A stretch of DNA of 64,000 bases from Flavobacteriaceae bacterium (GTDB taxonomy: Bacteria; Bacteroidota; Bacteroidia; Flavobacteriales; Flavobacteriaceae): NCBI GenBank assembly GCA_014075215.1, contig CP046177.1, positions 3,038,501-3,102,500 on the forward strand, in the 5' to 3' direction. This document shows positions 1 to 8,002 of the stretch, piece after piece (position 1 is the stretch's first letter; every line of letters begins with the position of its first letter). The position numbers and the translations under genes were made by a program. Under the pieces are notes generated by a model, which had not been told where the DNA came from, did not search any database, and was given only the letters and a program-made list of their open reading frames with translations.

Positions 1-1
1 C

Positions 2-811
2 CCAAGAATAAATAGATGGATGGCGCCAGACCCAGCACAACAATATCCATCGCCATATATGAGTATGGGAAATAATTGGGTAAATCAAATTGACCCTGAT
101 GGAGCGAAAGCAGATGATTGGTATGTAAATAAAGAAACAGGAGAATTGGAGTGGCACGCAGGCAGTGCAAATATTGAAGGGCTTACTTGGGTAGGTACAG
201 ACACAGCTTCTAGTGAGTATTTGAGTAGTATGTCTACTCTTTTTGGTGGTTCTGGTGAAGTTCCTTTTAGTGGTGGTTTATATTGGCAAGGAGTGAAAGA
301 TTATGGTTCTGCTCGTTGGGAACAAATAAAGAAAGGACAGTTATTTGGACAGGCTATGATATCTGCTGTTCCAGGAAAAGGGCTTTTAGTTAATAGCGAA
401 CAAGTAGCAAGTAATGTACAAACAGCAGCTTGGTTGTATGAGACGGACTTTGGTAATGCGGAATATGCATACTATGGAGGACGGTTTACAGGAGGTTTAG
501 CAGAAACAGCTACACTAGCTTTAGTAACAAAGAAAGCAGGGAATCTTTTTGGAAGTTCTAGGTTTTTAAGAGATGTAGGACATAAATCATTATTTACATT
601 TGGAGGAAGCCCAACAAAAAGATATTTATCTGGTTTTCAAATAGGTGGATTTAGATTCCAAGCACATAAACATTGGCTACCTTTAAAGGGAGTATCACCA
701 GGAACAAAAGTTCCTCACATAAACTTCAGTTTTGGTAGCGGAAGTAATTATCACATTTTATTAGGAGGTTTTAGAAATAATGGTTCAAGATTTTTCAAAG
801 GAGGTTTTTAA
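2..811 (+). CDS. RHS repeat-associated core protein, C-terminal toxin tip (5' end outside window)
   Basis: The reading frame is already open at base 2, so this is the end of a longer gene. Its first residues (RINRWMAPDPA, then SPYMSMGNNWVNQIDPDG) are the conserved end of the RHS core, where the shell normally closes around a variable C-terminal toxin. About 230 variable residues follow, ending in a Gly/Phe-rich stretch with a PHINFSFG-type motif. I do not recognise a toxin family. RHS proteins of this kind deliver C-terminal toxins to rivals through secretion systems, which is family knowledge. The next gene overlaps the 3' end by 32 bases, as expected for a toxin and its immunity gene. The RHS assignment is firm; the toxin activity is inferred. 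Confidence 0.85.
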   Translation, partial: PRINRWMAPDPAQQYPSPYMSMGNNWVNQIDPDGAKADDWYVNKETGELEWHAGSANIEGLTWVGTDTASSEYLSSMSTLFGGSGEVPFSGGLYWQGVKDYGSARWEQIKKGQLFGQAMISAVPGKGLLVNSEQVASNVQTAAWLYETDFGNAEYAYYGGRFTGGLAETATLALVTKKAGNLFGSSRFLRDVGHKSLFTFGGSPTKRYLSGFQIGGFRFQAHKHWLPLKGVSPGTKVPHINFSFGSGSNYHILLGGFRNNGSRFFKGGF

Positions 812-1280
812 TAGTAAAGAAAAAATTGATGTTTTTTTAGATGGATTAGCGACATACAACTTAAATGAAGATGTCGCAAATGCTCTACGTCTTTTAAAGA
901 AAATCGATTTTAAAAATCATTCTGTTTTATTAGAAAATTTAATAGAAGAATTTCAAGTGATTGTTGTATCTAAATCTAATCCTGATGAAACTATCACAGC
1001 GGTTTTTAGAAGAGAAGGACATCATAAATTTTATATAAGCGGCTGTAAGTTTTGTTCCAATGATTTTAGAGAAAGTAATCTTTTAGAATTATTTGAAGTA
1101 ATTTTAAAAGGTAATTATAGAGATAAAATATTATTAAAGTCAGGAGAAATACTTGAAAAAGAAGTTTCGTTATTAAATATTACAAGAAGAATTAAAACAG
1201 GATGGTTTAATTTTTTTAGAAATCCTGATAAAACAATTAATAAAACAGGTATGGATGTATTAACGGAAGAAGAGCTTTAG
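780..1280 (+). CDS. Candidate immunity protein for RHS tip 1
   Basis: This is a 166-aa soluble, acidic protein with no signal peptide or membrane segment and no family I recognise. It starts inside the end of the RHS tip gene (ATG at 780). A strong purine-rich AAAGGAGG lies at 797-804, downstream of that ATG, so a later non-ATG start cannot be excluded. The role as immunity protein is inferred only from position directly behind a polymorphic toxin tip and from its small cytosolic character. Translation is probably coupled to the toxin. A hairpin terminator overlaps its stop codon. Confidence 0.6.
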   Translation: MVQDFSKEVFNSKEKIDVFLDGLATYNLNEDVANALRLLKKIDFKNHSVLLENLIEEFQVIVVSKSNPDETITAVFRREGHHKFYISGCKFCSNDFRESNLLELFEVILKGNYRDKILLKSGEILEKEVSLLNITRRIKTGWFNFFRNPDKTINKTGMDVLTEEEL

Positions 1281-1289
1281 GCTCTTCTT
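1267..1289. terminator. Hairpin terminator between convergent genes
   Basis: AAGAAGAGC (1267-1275) pairs perfectly with GCTCTTCTT (1281-1289) around a 5-base loop that contains the stop codon of the upstream gene. T-rich sequence follows. It lies between the plus-strand immunity gene and the minus-strand XRE gene and could serve both. Confidence 0.6.
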
Positions 1290-1294
1290 TCCTT

Positions 1295-1630
1295 TTAAAT
1301 ACTTCCCAATTTAATTTTAGTAATCATAGCATCAAGCGCAAATAAAATATGTTCTTGTTCTTGTTTAGAGAAACTTGCAATATCATTAAGACGTTTAAGC
1401 ATAGAAGAATCTTTAAGCACGTTTAAATTATCCGTTTCCCCAAGTAAATACCCAACATTAGTATCAAGAGCTTCTGCTAATTTTTTGACTACATCAATAG
1501 TTGGCTTCACTTCGTTACGCTCATATTTACCAATAATAGAATGATTGGTATTTAGCAATTTAGCTAAAGCCGATTGCGAAAGGTTTTTAGCTTCTCTACA
1601 TTCTCGTAATTTTTTTCCAAAACTCTGCAT
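1295..1630 (-). CDS. XRE-family HTH regulator, copy 1
   Basis: This is a small Cro/C1-type DNA-binding protein. The HTH occupies the first 60 residues (FGKKLRECREAKNLSQSALAKLL ... KYERNEVKPTIDVV), followed by a helical tail. I chose the start at MQSF (1630) rather than the ATG at 1642 because XRE proteins usually begin just before the first helix. It is divergent from the ATPase gene at 1780, and the AT-rich 150-base gap probably holds both promoters. A similar regulator sits in the same place before the second ATPase copy (5014-5328), so it probably controls the mobile module. This is inference from synteny. Confidence 0.85.
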   Translation of the reverse strand: MQSFGKKLRECREAKNLSQSALAKLLNTNHSIIGKYERNEVKPTIDVVKKLAEALDTNVGYLLGETDNLNVLKDSSMLKRLNDIASFSKQEQEHILFALDAMITKIKLGSI

Positions 1631-1779
1631 ATATAAAGTCAAATATGGTATTAAAAAGTAGTTAAATAACTGTATTTACAAATATACCGTTCATAATTGA
1701 TATAAAAAAGCAATAAATATTTTGTTTAATTAGTCATAAGTTGTAATTTTGGGTAATAAATGAACAGTAAAATATTTTT

Positions 1780-2607
1780 ATGAAACTAAATTCTAATAAT
1801 CCAGACCAATTAATTTATGAGAATGAAATACTACAACTTACAGTTTTAGGAGGAATAAAATTAGAAGGATTAGACAGAATGAGAAGTACTTTAAAAGTAC
1901 AGTTACAAGAAAGTAGTAGACCACCAGTAAGGCATAATCTTGATTTATACAACGATACACAATTAGAGAAATTTATAAGAAAAGTTGCAGAAAAGTTAGA
2001 AATAGGAACTTCAATAATATCAGCAAGTTTAAGCGAACTCACAGAAGAATTAGAAAAATACCGATTGCAAGAAATTAAGAATAGAACAGAAAATTTAAAA
2101 CCTAAAGTAAAACAACTTACTAAAAAAGAATTAGAAGAATCTCAAACGTTTTTATCGAATCCAAATCTCTTAGAAAGCACTAATAAATTAATAGAACAAT
2201 CTGGCGTAGTTGGCGAAGAAATAAACCGACAAGTAATGTATCTTATTTTTACACAACGCAAACAAGCACAACCTTTACACGTTATTAGTTTAGGAAGTAG
2301 CGGAACAGGAAAAACACATTTACAAGAAAAAGTAGGCGAACTCATTCCAGAGGAAGAACGAGTAAGCATTACTACATTATCAGAAAACGCTTTTTATTAT
2401 TTTGGAAAACAAGAACTTAAAAACAAAGTAATATTAATAGAAGATTTAGACGGAGCAGAAAATGCGTTGTATCCATTACGAGAATTACAAACTAAAAAAC
2501 GGATTGTAAAAACCATTGCCAGTAAAAACAGCAAAGGCGAAACCCAAACTAAATATTTAATTGTTGAAGGGCGGAGCGTTAAGAAAAGGTACAGTGTACC
2601 TTTTTAG
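1780..2607 (+). pseudogene. Primase-associated P-loop ATPase, C-terminally truncated (copy 1)
   Basis: The N-terminal half is a helical domain and the C-terminal half an AAA-like ATPase. Walker A GSSGTGKT is at residues 172-179 and Walker B VILIEDLD at about 217-224. It is nearly co-linear with the 501-aa protein at 5434, but homology stops at residue 264 (VEG). There the frame runs into unrelated, relatively GC-rich DNA and ends 11 residues later. About 240 C-terminal residues are therefore missing. In Bacteroidota this ATPase type is found as part of longer mobile-element replication proteins, as far as I recall. It keeps both nucleotide-binding motifs but is probably non-functional. Confidence 0.75.
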
Positions 2608-2943
2608 CGAACGAGCCAGCCGGCGAAAGGTGGCGGTAGTCTTCATCCTGTTTTAAATCATAGCTACTATCATCAATCTTAGTTCCACCGTGCGCTCAGG
2701 CAGCAAGGAGCTTGGGACTATTTTACATAATTTACATTCTAACTACAGAGCGAATACCATTAAATCATAACTAATGATGAGCCTGTATTAGAATGTAAAT
2801 TATGTATAAATAGGAGGATAAGGGAGTCCCCGAAGAACAGAGGCAGTTTGGTAAAACGGCTGGGCTTCGGGGGCCAGGAATTACTAACCAATAACTAATT
2901 AACCAATCATCAATCAAAAAAAATTTATATCTTAGCATCGGCT
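2608..2943. other. Structured, relatively GC-rich noncoding stretch at the junction of ATPase copy 1 and RHS tip 2
   Basis: No convincing gene is present. The stretch contains two strong inverted repeats: 2724-2748 with 2783-2806, and CCCCGAAG (2828-2835) with CTTCGGGG (2865-2872). Base composition is clearly different from its AT-rich neighbours. It sits exactly where ATPase copy 1 stops and before the RHS tip cassette starts, so it could be a recombination end or a structured RNA. Confidence 0.5.
2724..2806. repeat. Long inverted repeat (24-bp stem with one bulge)
   Basis: TACATAATTTACATTCTAA (2724-2742) is the exact reverse complement of 2788-2806. After one bulged C at 2743, TACAG (2744-2748) continues pairing with CTGTA (2783-2787). 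The loop is about 34 bases. No coding sequence explains it. Confidence 0.75.
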
Positions 2944-3945
2944 ATGACAGCAAGCACCGGTACATATCAATATTTTTATCTCAGTAAGGGGATACCGGTT
3001 CAAAAAGAGCAAACTACCAAAAAAAATGTATCAGATTACTTTTCCTTTGGGATGCCAATGCCGAATAGACAAATTGTAAATGGAGAACCGTATAGATATG
3101 CGTATCAAGGACAAGAAAAAGACCCTGAAACTGGGAAGGAAGCGTTTCAATTAAGACTTTGGGATAGCAGAATTGGGCGGTGGTTGAATACTGATCCTGC
3201 TGGGCAACATGCATCTCCTTATTTAGGGATGAGTAATAACTCTATTGTTAGAGTTGATCCTGATGGAGGTTGGGATTGGGTTAAAGGTGAAGATGGTATT
3301 TATTGGGATCCAAATGCAACAAATCAGCAAACAACAAAAGCTGGAGAAACATATATAGGTGCATCACTAAGTGATGTAAAAAGTTATTTAAATGACAATT
3401 TAAAAGGTTTAGATTGGTTTAAGTTTAAAATAGGTATTACAAATGTTCTTTCTTATATAGATGCCAATTCTTATTATCAAGCAAAAGGACCCGGATTAGT
3501 TGATAATATATTTAAAGCAAAAAGAGATTTGAGCTTATCGCCTACAAAAAAGATAGAGAGAAAAACTGATATGTATACTTCTCAAGATTTGGATGATTAC
3601 GAACCCAAATCCTTTGAAGTAATAGGAGGTTTTAATATGATAAATTCTGGAGGTAGTTTTAATTATACTATACAAATTGGAGGAGAAGTAATTTTCGCTG
3701 AAGCAGCTATATTTGGAGCTCAATATAATGCTGCAAATAAAACCTTTAATAAAATCTCTTATGGTCTTTCTGAACACAGAAGTGTACTTAACGGTGTAGA
3801 TAAGGGAACTTTAATGCTTGGACACAGTAATTATAGTTCCAACATAATTAGAATACAATTTAAAACTTTAGAAGACATTCATTTAGTTAGAGATTTTTTA
3901 AATGGACGTAGTCTAATTAATATTTCACCTTCTTTAAAAAATTAG
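2944..3945 (+). CDS. Orphan RHS core end with C-terminal toxin tip 2
   Basis: This is a 333-aa fragment-like gene. Residues 50-108 are the RHS core end (YAYQGQEKDPETGKEAF, then GRWLNTDPAG and VDPDGG). About 225 variable residues follow, for which I recognise no toxin fold. The long YD-repeat shell is absent upstream, so this is a displaced tip cassette of the kind RHS loci store for recombination into a full-length gene. The first ~45 residues may be part of the core too. It is followed after 2 bases by a membrane-anchored candidate immunity gene. Whether it is translated alone is unknown. Confidence 0.75.
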   Translation: MTASTGTYQYFYLSKGIPVQKEQTTKKNVSDYFSFGMPMPNRQIVNGEPYRYAYQGQEKDPETGKEAFQLRLWDSRIGRWLNTDPAGQHASPYLGMSNNSIVRVDPDGGWDWVKGEDGIYWDPNATNQQTTKAGETYIGASLSDVKSYLNDNLKGLDWFKFKIGITNVLSYIDANSYYQAKGPGLVDNIFKAKRDLSLSPTKKIERKTDMYTSQDLDDYEPKSFEVIGGFNMINSGGSFNYTIQIGGEVIFAEAAIFGAQYNAANKTFNKISYGLSEHRSVLNGVDKGTLMLGHSNYSSNIIRIQFKTLEDIHLVRDFLNGRSLINISPSLKN

Positions 3946-3947
3946 TA

Positions 3948-4721
3948 ATGAAAAATAAATTTAAAATATTAATAGCATTTTTTTCATTATTAATTTTAAT
4001 GATTTTATATAATTTACTTAATTATAAAGTGTTTATTGATGACTTACTTTTTGATAAAAATTTATTAGACGAGCAATATTCAAATTATTCATTAGATTAT
4101 TTTGATTCTCAACCAAAAGAGAATAATGATATTAAGAATCTGATAAAATGGTCTAAGCGAACTTCAAATTTTAAAAGCTTTAAAATATTAAATTTAAACA
4201 ATGTTTTAGTTAACTATGATTCAACCATTAAAAAATCAAAAGTTTTTTATTCAAATGGAGGCAAAAAAAATATCCTACTTTCTGAATTTACTTTTTTTGA
4301 ATATCTTTTTAATAAAAAAAACAGTAATATTTTATTAAGTAATTTTGCTAAACCTATTTTTAATTGTGCTAAATTATCAAGTAAAGAAAAAATTTCTAAT
4401 GAAGTAATATTATCTCAATTTGAATTATTTAAAGAAGAAATATCACTTCTTGGAAATAAAAATAGCGCTAGCATTTTTTACAAGCAATTAAATGAATTTG
4501 AAAAGATATTTAATGATGAAATACCTAAACCTAGAAAGCTAAGTGTTTTATGGTTTATTTATAAAGAAGGTAAAGTCAAAATAGTTTGTGCTGATAACTT
4601 TTCGATTAAAAAGACAAAGTTATTATTAATAAATCTAGAGAAATATTTTGACAAAATAGATACTGAGTATTTTGATTACTCTTTATTTGCGCTAAGATTA
4701 TTTTCACACCAAGCGCGCTAG
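3948..4721 (+). CDS. Membrane-anchored candidate immunity protein for RHS tip 2
   Basis: This 257-aa, Lys/Asn-rich protein has a single N-terminal hydrophobic segment (residues 6-24) and a long, probably extracytoplasmic domain with no family I recognise. It begins 2 bases after the stop of the RHS tip gene. The position suggests that it neutralises the tip, and the membrane anchor would fit a toxin acting at the envelope or periplasm. Very low GC, even for this window, suggests recent transfer. Confidence 0.55.
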   Translation: MKNKFKILIAFFSLLILMILYNLLNYKVFIDDLLFDKNLLDEQYSNYSLDYFDSQPKENNDIKNLIKWSKRTSNFKSFKILNLNNVLVNYDSTIKKSKVFYSNGGKKNILLSEFTFFEYLFNKKNSNILLSNFAKPIFNCAKLSSKEKISNEVILSQFELFKEEISLLGNKNSASIFYKQLNEFEKIFNDEIPKPRKLSVLWFIYKEGKVKIVCADNFSIKKTKLLLINLEKYFDKIDTEYFDYSLFALRLFSHQAR

Positions 4722-4783
4722 CTTAGTTTGTAATAGTGATGCTATCAAGTAGTAAAAAAGAAATTACAACCATAAAAAAAATT

Positions 4784-4915
4784 ATGAAAAAACTCATCAT
4801 TTTAGCAATAGCTATTTTAACATTGAGCAGTTACACGGAAGAAAACTGTACCAAAACCATAGATACCTTTAACGGTACACAAGAGATAGAAGTTCCTTGT
4901 GAGTTTGCAGATTAA
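4784..4915 (+). CDS. Small secreted Cys-containing peptide
   Basis: A 43-residue frame begins MKKLIILAIAILTLSS, a typical signal peptide. A short acidic mature part with two cysteines (ENCTKT ... VPCEFAD) follows. It stands alone between the tip 2 immunity gene and a terminator hairpin. I do not recognise it. The signal-peptide pattern is the only support. Confidence 0.4.
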   Translation: MKKLIILAIAILTLSSYTEENCTKTIDTFNGTQEIEVPCEFAD

Positions 4916-4946
4916 GCGTAAAAAAACTATTGGGGTTATTTAGAAG

Positions 4947-4982
4947 AAAACCATCGTCTGTTGTTTTAGGGCGGTGGTTTTT
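4947..4982 (+). terminator. Hairpin terminator after the RHS tip 2 cassette
   Basis: AAAACCATCG (4947-4956) pairs with CGGTGGTTTT (4972-4981) with one T-G wobble, followed by Ts. It ends the plus-strand tip/immunity/peptide run. Confidence 0.6.
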
Positions 4983-5013
4983 GAAATTCCGTGTTTAAAG
5001 TTCCAAGTTCCGG

Positions 5014-5328
5014 TTACTTTAGCAACGCCTTTATAAGTACCAGGGCAGCTTTTTGTTTGTCCGTATTGAGTGTTTTTACCTTTTTAGCCAGTAGTTCAAA
5101 CTCACTCACTCCTTGGGGGTCATTTCCTTTAAACACATCCAGAGAACACGTCAGAGCATTGGAGAGCTTAATGGCCATCTCCAGATTGGGCGTTACCTTT
5201 CCTATCTCATATCGTGAAATTTGCGTTACTTTTACCCCTGTCATATCCGCTAATTGCTGTTGAGATAAACCTCTTTGCTTACGAATCCGCTTTAAAATAG
5301 TGGCAAAATGCGTGTCTTTTGCTGTCAT
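5014..5328 (-). CDS. XRE-family HTH regulator, copy 2
   Basis: This is a 104-aa HTH protein (ILKRIRKQRGLSQQQLADMTGVKVTQISRYE, residues 11-41) with a helical C-terminal tail. It is distantly similar to the 1295-1630 protein and occupies the same position, divergent from an ATPase gene. The roughly 100-bp shared intergenic space upstream (5329-5433) contains repeated GTAT/TACA-rich sequence that could hold its operators. It is a probable repressor of the ATPase-recombinase module; that role is inferred from synteny. Confidence 0.85.
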   Translation of the reverse strand: MTAKDTHFATILKRIRKQRGLSQQQLADMTGVKVTQISRYEIGKVTPNLEMAIKLSNALTCSLDVFKGNDPQGVSEFELLAKKVKTLNTDKQKAALVLIKALLK

Positions 5329-5433
5329 AAACCCAAGAATATATCAGCAAAGATACAGGTTTTCACTATATAAACAAAAATGTATAATTTGTTTTGTAAT
5401 CATTTTCATGATAAATAACAAAAATGTATTCTT

Positions 5434-6939
5434 ATGAAACTTCAAACCGATAGCACAGACCAGCTAATTTACGAGAATGATATCATACAATTAACGGTTT
5501 TAGGGGGTATAAAGTTAGAAGGTCTGGACAGAATGCGCTGTACGCTCAAAGTAGCTTTGAGAGAGAGTAGTCGTCCTGGGGTACGCCACAATCTGGATTT
5601 ATACAACGATACCCAGTTGGAAAAGTTTATCAGAAAATGTGCCCAAAAACTGGAAACCGGTACAAGTCTACTGGCAGCTTCATTTGCAACCCTTACAGAG
5701 GAGCTGGAAAAGTACCGTTTACAAGAGATCAAAAGCAAAGAAGAACATCTAAAGCCAAAATTTAAGAAACTCACTGAAAAAGAAATCGAACAAGCGGAAA
5801 CCTTTTTAAGGTCTAAAGACCTATTAACCAAAACAAACGAACTCATTGGAAAAAGTGGAGTAATTGGCGAAGAAAAGGGCCGATTGTTAATGTACATCAT
5901 CTTTACCAGTAGGAAACGAGAACAACCGTTACACGTTGTAAGTCTTGGAAGCTCTGGTACAGGAAAGACACATTTACAAGAAAAAGTAGGGGAACTGATT
6001 CCCGAAGAAGAACGAGTGAGTATAACGACATTATCGGAAAATGCTTTATATCCATTACGAGAATTACAGACCAAAAAGCGTATTGTAAAGACCATAGCGG
6101 GTAAAAACAGCAAAGGCGAAACGCAAACCAAATATTTAGTGGTAGAAGGTCCTGTTTGTGTGGCAGGATGTACTACCAAAGAGCAGATTTATGAAGACAA
6201 TGCTAACCGTAGCTTTTTGCTCTACCTGGATGAAAGCCTGGAACAAGACGAGAAAATCATGCAGTATCAACGCCAATTATCAGCAGGCGAAATCAACACT
6301 TACGAGCAAAAAGAGATACAGGAATTTTTACAGAACACCCAGAGAGTACTAAAACCTGTAACCATTAGAAATCCATACGCCAACAAACTGAATTTACCAC
6401 AATCCGTATTTAAACCCAGAAGAACCAACAATCACTATTTACAATTTATTGAAGCGATTACCTTTTATTATCAGTATCAAAGAAAACAGCAGGTGGACAA
6501 AGACACAGGGGAAATCTATATCGAAACTACATTAGAAGATATAGCCAATGCCAATGAACTCTTAAAAGAAGTGTTACTTAGAAAAAGCGATGAACTGACC
6601 GGAAGTTGTAGAAATTATCTTGAAAATCTTAAAAGTTATCTCAAAAGCAAAAAGAAAAAACAATTTACCAATCGGGAAATACGACAAGCATTACGTATCA
6701 ACCCAAGCAACCAAAAACGCTATAATCTACAATTACAAATCGGTTATTACATCAAGAAAGTACAAGGTAAAAAAGCCACAGGTTATCATTACGAAATCGT
6801 CAGTACAACCGAATACAATCAACTACAAAAGCAGATAAACAGTGTATTGGATAAAACTTTAGAAGAATTAAAGAGGTTCAGTAGTTCAAAAGCGGTTCAA
6901 ACCAAAAATGAACCACGTAAATCAAAGAAAGTCAGTTAA
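5434..6939 (+). CDS. Primase-associated P-loop ATPase (copy 2), Walker B deleted
   Basis: This 501-aa homologue of the 1780 gene has a full C-terminus (about residues 240-501) that includes a basic, helical, probably DNA-binding region. Walker A GSSGTGKT is intact at residues 172-179. Compared with copy 1, 25 residues are missing immediately after SENA (residue 204), and the lost segment contains the VILIEDLD Walker B. The deletion is in frame and lies between two GAAAAYGC direct repeats in copy 1. ATP hydrolysis is therefore probably abolished. It is followed by two tyrosine recombinases on the same strand, so it would serve replication or recombination of the element. Confidence 0.8.
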   Translation: MKLQTDSTDQLIYENDIIQLTVLGGIKLEGLDRMRCTLKVALRESSRPGVRHNLDLYNDTQLEKFIRKCAQKLETGTSLLAASFATLTEELEKYRLQEIKSKEEHLKPKFKKLTEKEIEQAETFLRSKDLLTKTNELIGKSGVIGEEKGRLLMYIIFTSRKREQPLHVVSLGSSGTGKTHLQEKVGELIPEEERVSITTLSENALYPLRELQTKKRIVKTIAGKNSKGETQTKYLVVEGPVCVAGCTTKEQIYEDNANRSFLLYLDESLEQDEKIMQYQRQLSAGEINTYEQKEIQEFLQNTQRVLKPVTIRNPYANKLNLPQSVFKPRRTNNHYLQFIEAITFYYQYQRKQQVDKDTGEIYIETTLEDIANANELLKEVLLRKSDELTGSCRNYLENLKSYLKSKKKKQFTNREIRQALRINPSNQKRYNLQLQIGYYIKKVQGKKATGYHYEIVSTTEYNQLQKQINSVLDKTLEELKRFSSSKAVQTKNEPRKSKKVS

Positions 6940-7042
6940 TTAAACAAGTGGTTCGCAAAGTTCACGAAAATGGATAAGTGGACGTAAAAAAATCTCACTA
7001 CTCCAACACCTAATACCCAATACCTAATACTTAATACCACTT

Positions 7043-8002
7043 ATGAAAAAATTACCATTAAAAAACGAAAGCTTCCGGTACATCGAAAAGAGTTTTAGGG
7101 AATGGCTCGACATGCTCGGCTATGCAGAAAGTACGGTTTATAACTTGCCAAATCACATACGAGAACTGTTTTACTACTTGGAGCAGAATGGTATCAACAA
7201 CATCAATCAACTCGATAACCAATTAATCAAAGACCATTACAGTAACTTAAAACAACGCAGTAACGAAAGAAAAGGTGGTGCATTAAGCAATGGCAGTCTA
7301 AACAAGCATTTACAAGCACTTTACAAGTTTACAGACTACTTACGCCAAAGCGGTAGAATGCTATTACCAGTTTTAAATATTGATTGGGAAAATGACGATA
7401 CCAAATATATAGAAACCCTAACCACAGAGGAAATACAGCAACTTTACAAAGCCACACAACTTTATCCCAAGAACATCAAGCATACAAGACCCGAATGGCA
7501 TTTTGAATCTATTGCATTACGAGATTGTGCAATGTTAACGGTGTTTTATGGTTGTGGACTACGAAGAAACGAAGGCTATCATTTACAAGTGGACGACATA
7601 AATTTTGATAAACAAATATTACACGTTAGAAAAGGAAAAGCCAATAAGGAACGGTTAGTGCCATTTAATAAAACCAACTCAAAATATCTGCAGGATTACG
7701 TGTATGATGGCAGAATAAATCTACTCAAAGACAAACGGGAAAGTGCTTTTTTTATTAATGAAAGAGGTAAACAACTATCCTCACAAAGTATGTCGTTACG
7801 TTTAAAATTGTTACAACAAAGAACAGACGATTTACAGCTACAGGAAAAGAATGTTAGATTACACGTTTTACGCCATAGCATCGCTACACATCTACTCTCA
7901 AACGGAATGCCATTGGAAAATATCAGCAGATTTTTAGGGCACAACTCTTTAGAATCAACCCAAGTATATACTCATTTAATCAATCAAGATAATGGCCATT
8001 AA
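7043..8002 (+). CDS. Tyrosine recombinase (catalytically complete)
   Basis: This is a 319-aa phage-integrase-type enzyme. An N-terminal SAM-like core-binding domain covers residues 10-110. The catalytic domain has Arg174 (GLRRNE), a Lys-rich beta-hairpin near 197-203, His274-x-x-Arg277 (LHVLRHS), His300 (LGH) and nucleophile Tyr309 (VYTHL). The length and full motif set match XerC/D-like enzymes. It overlaps the next recombinase gene by 11 bases, so the pair is probably translationally coupled. It likely mobilises the XRE-ATPase module beside RHS tips. Confidence 0.9.
   Translation: MKKLPLKNESFRYIEKSFREWLDMLGYAESTVYNLPNHIRELFYYLEQNGINNINQLDNQLIKDHYSNLKQRSNERKGGALSNGSLNKHLQALYKFTDYLRQSGRMLLPVLNIDWENDDTKYIETLTTEEIQQLYKATQLYPKNIKHTRPEWHFESIALRDCAMLTVFYGCGLRRNEGYHLQVDDINFDKQILHVRKGKANKERLVPFNKTNSKYLQDYVYDGRINLLKDKRESAFFINERGKQLSSQSMSLRLKLLQQRTDDLQLQEKNVRLHVLRHSIATHLLSNGMPLENISRFLGHNSLESTQVYTHLINQDNGH

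Noticed and set aside
4991..5263. 90-aa plus-strand frame
   Set aside because: It lies antisense to the clearly recognisable XRE regulator at 5014-5328.
5469..6179. 236-aa minus-strand frame opposite the ATPase
   Set aside because: It is a shadow of the conserved plus-strand gene; the same shadow, broken, appears opposite copy 1.
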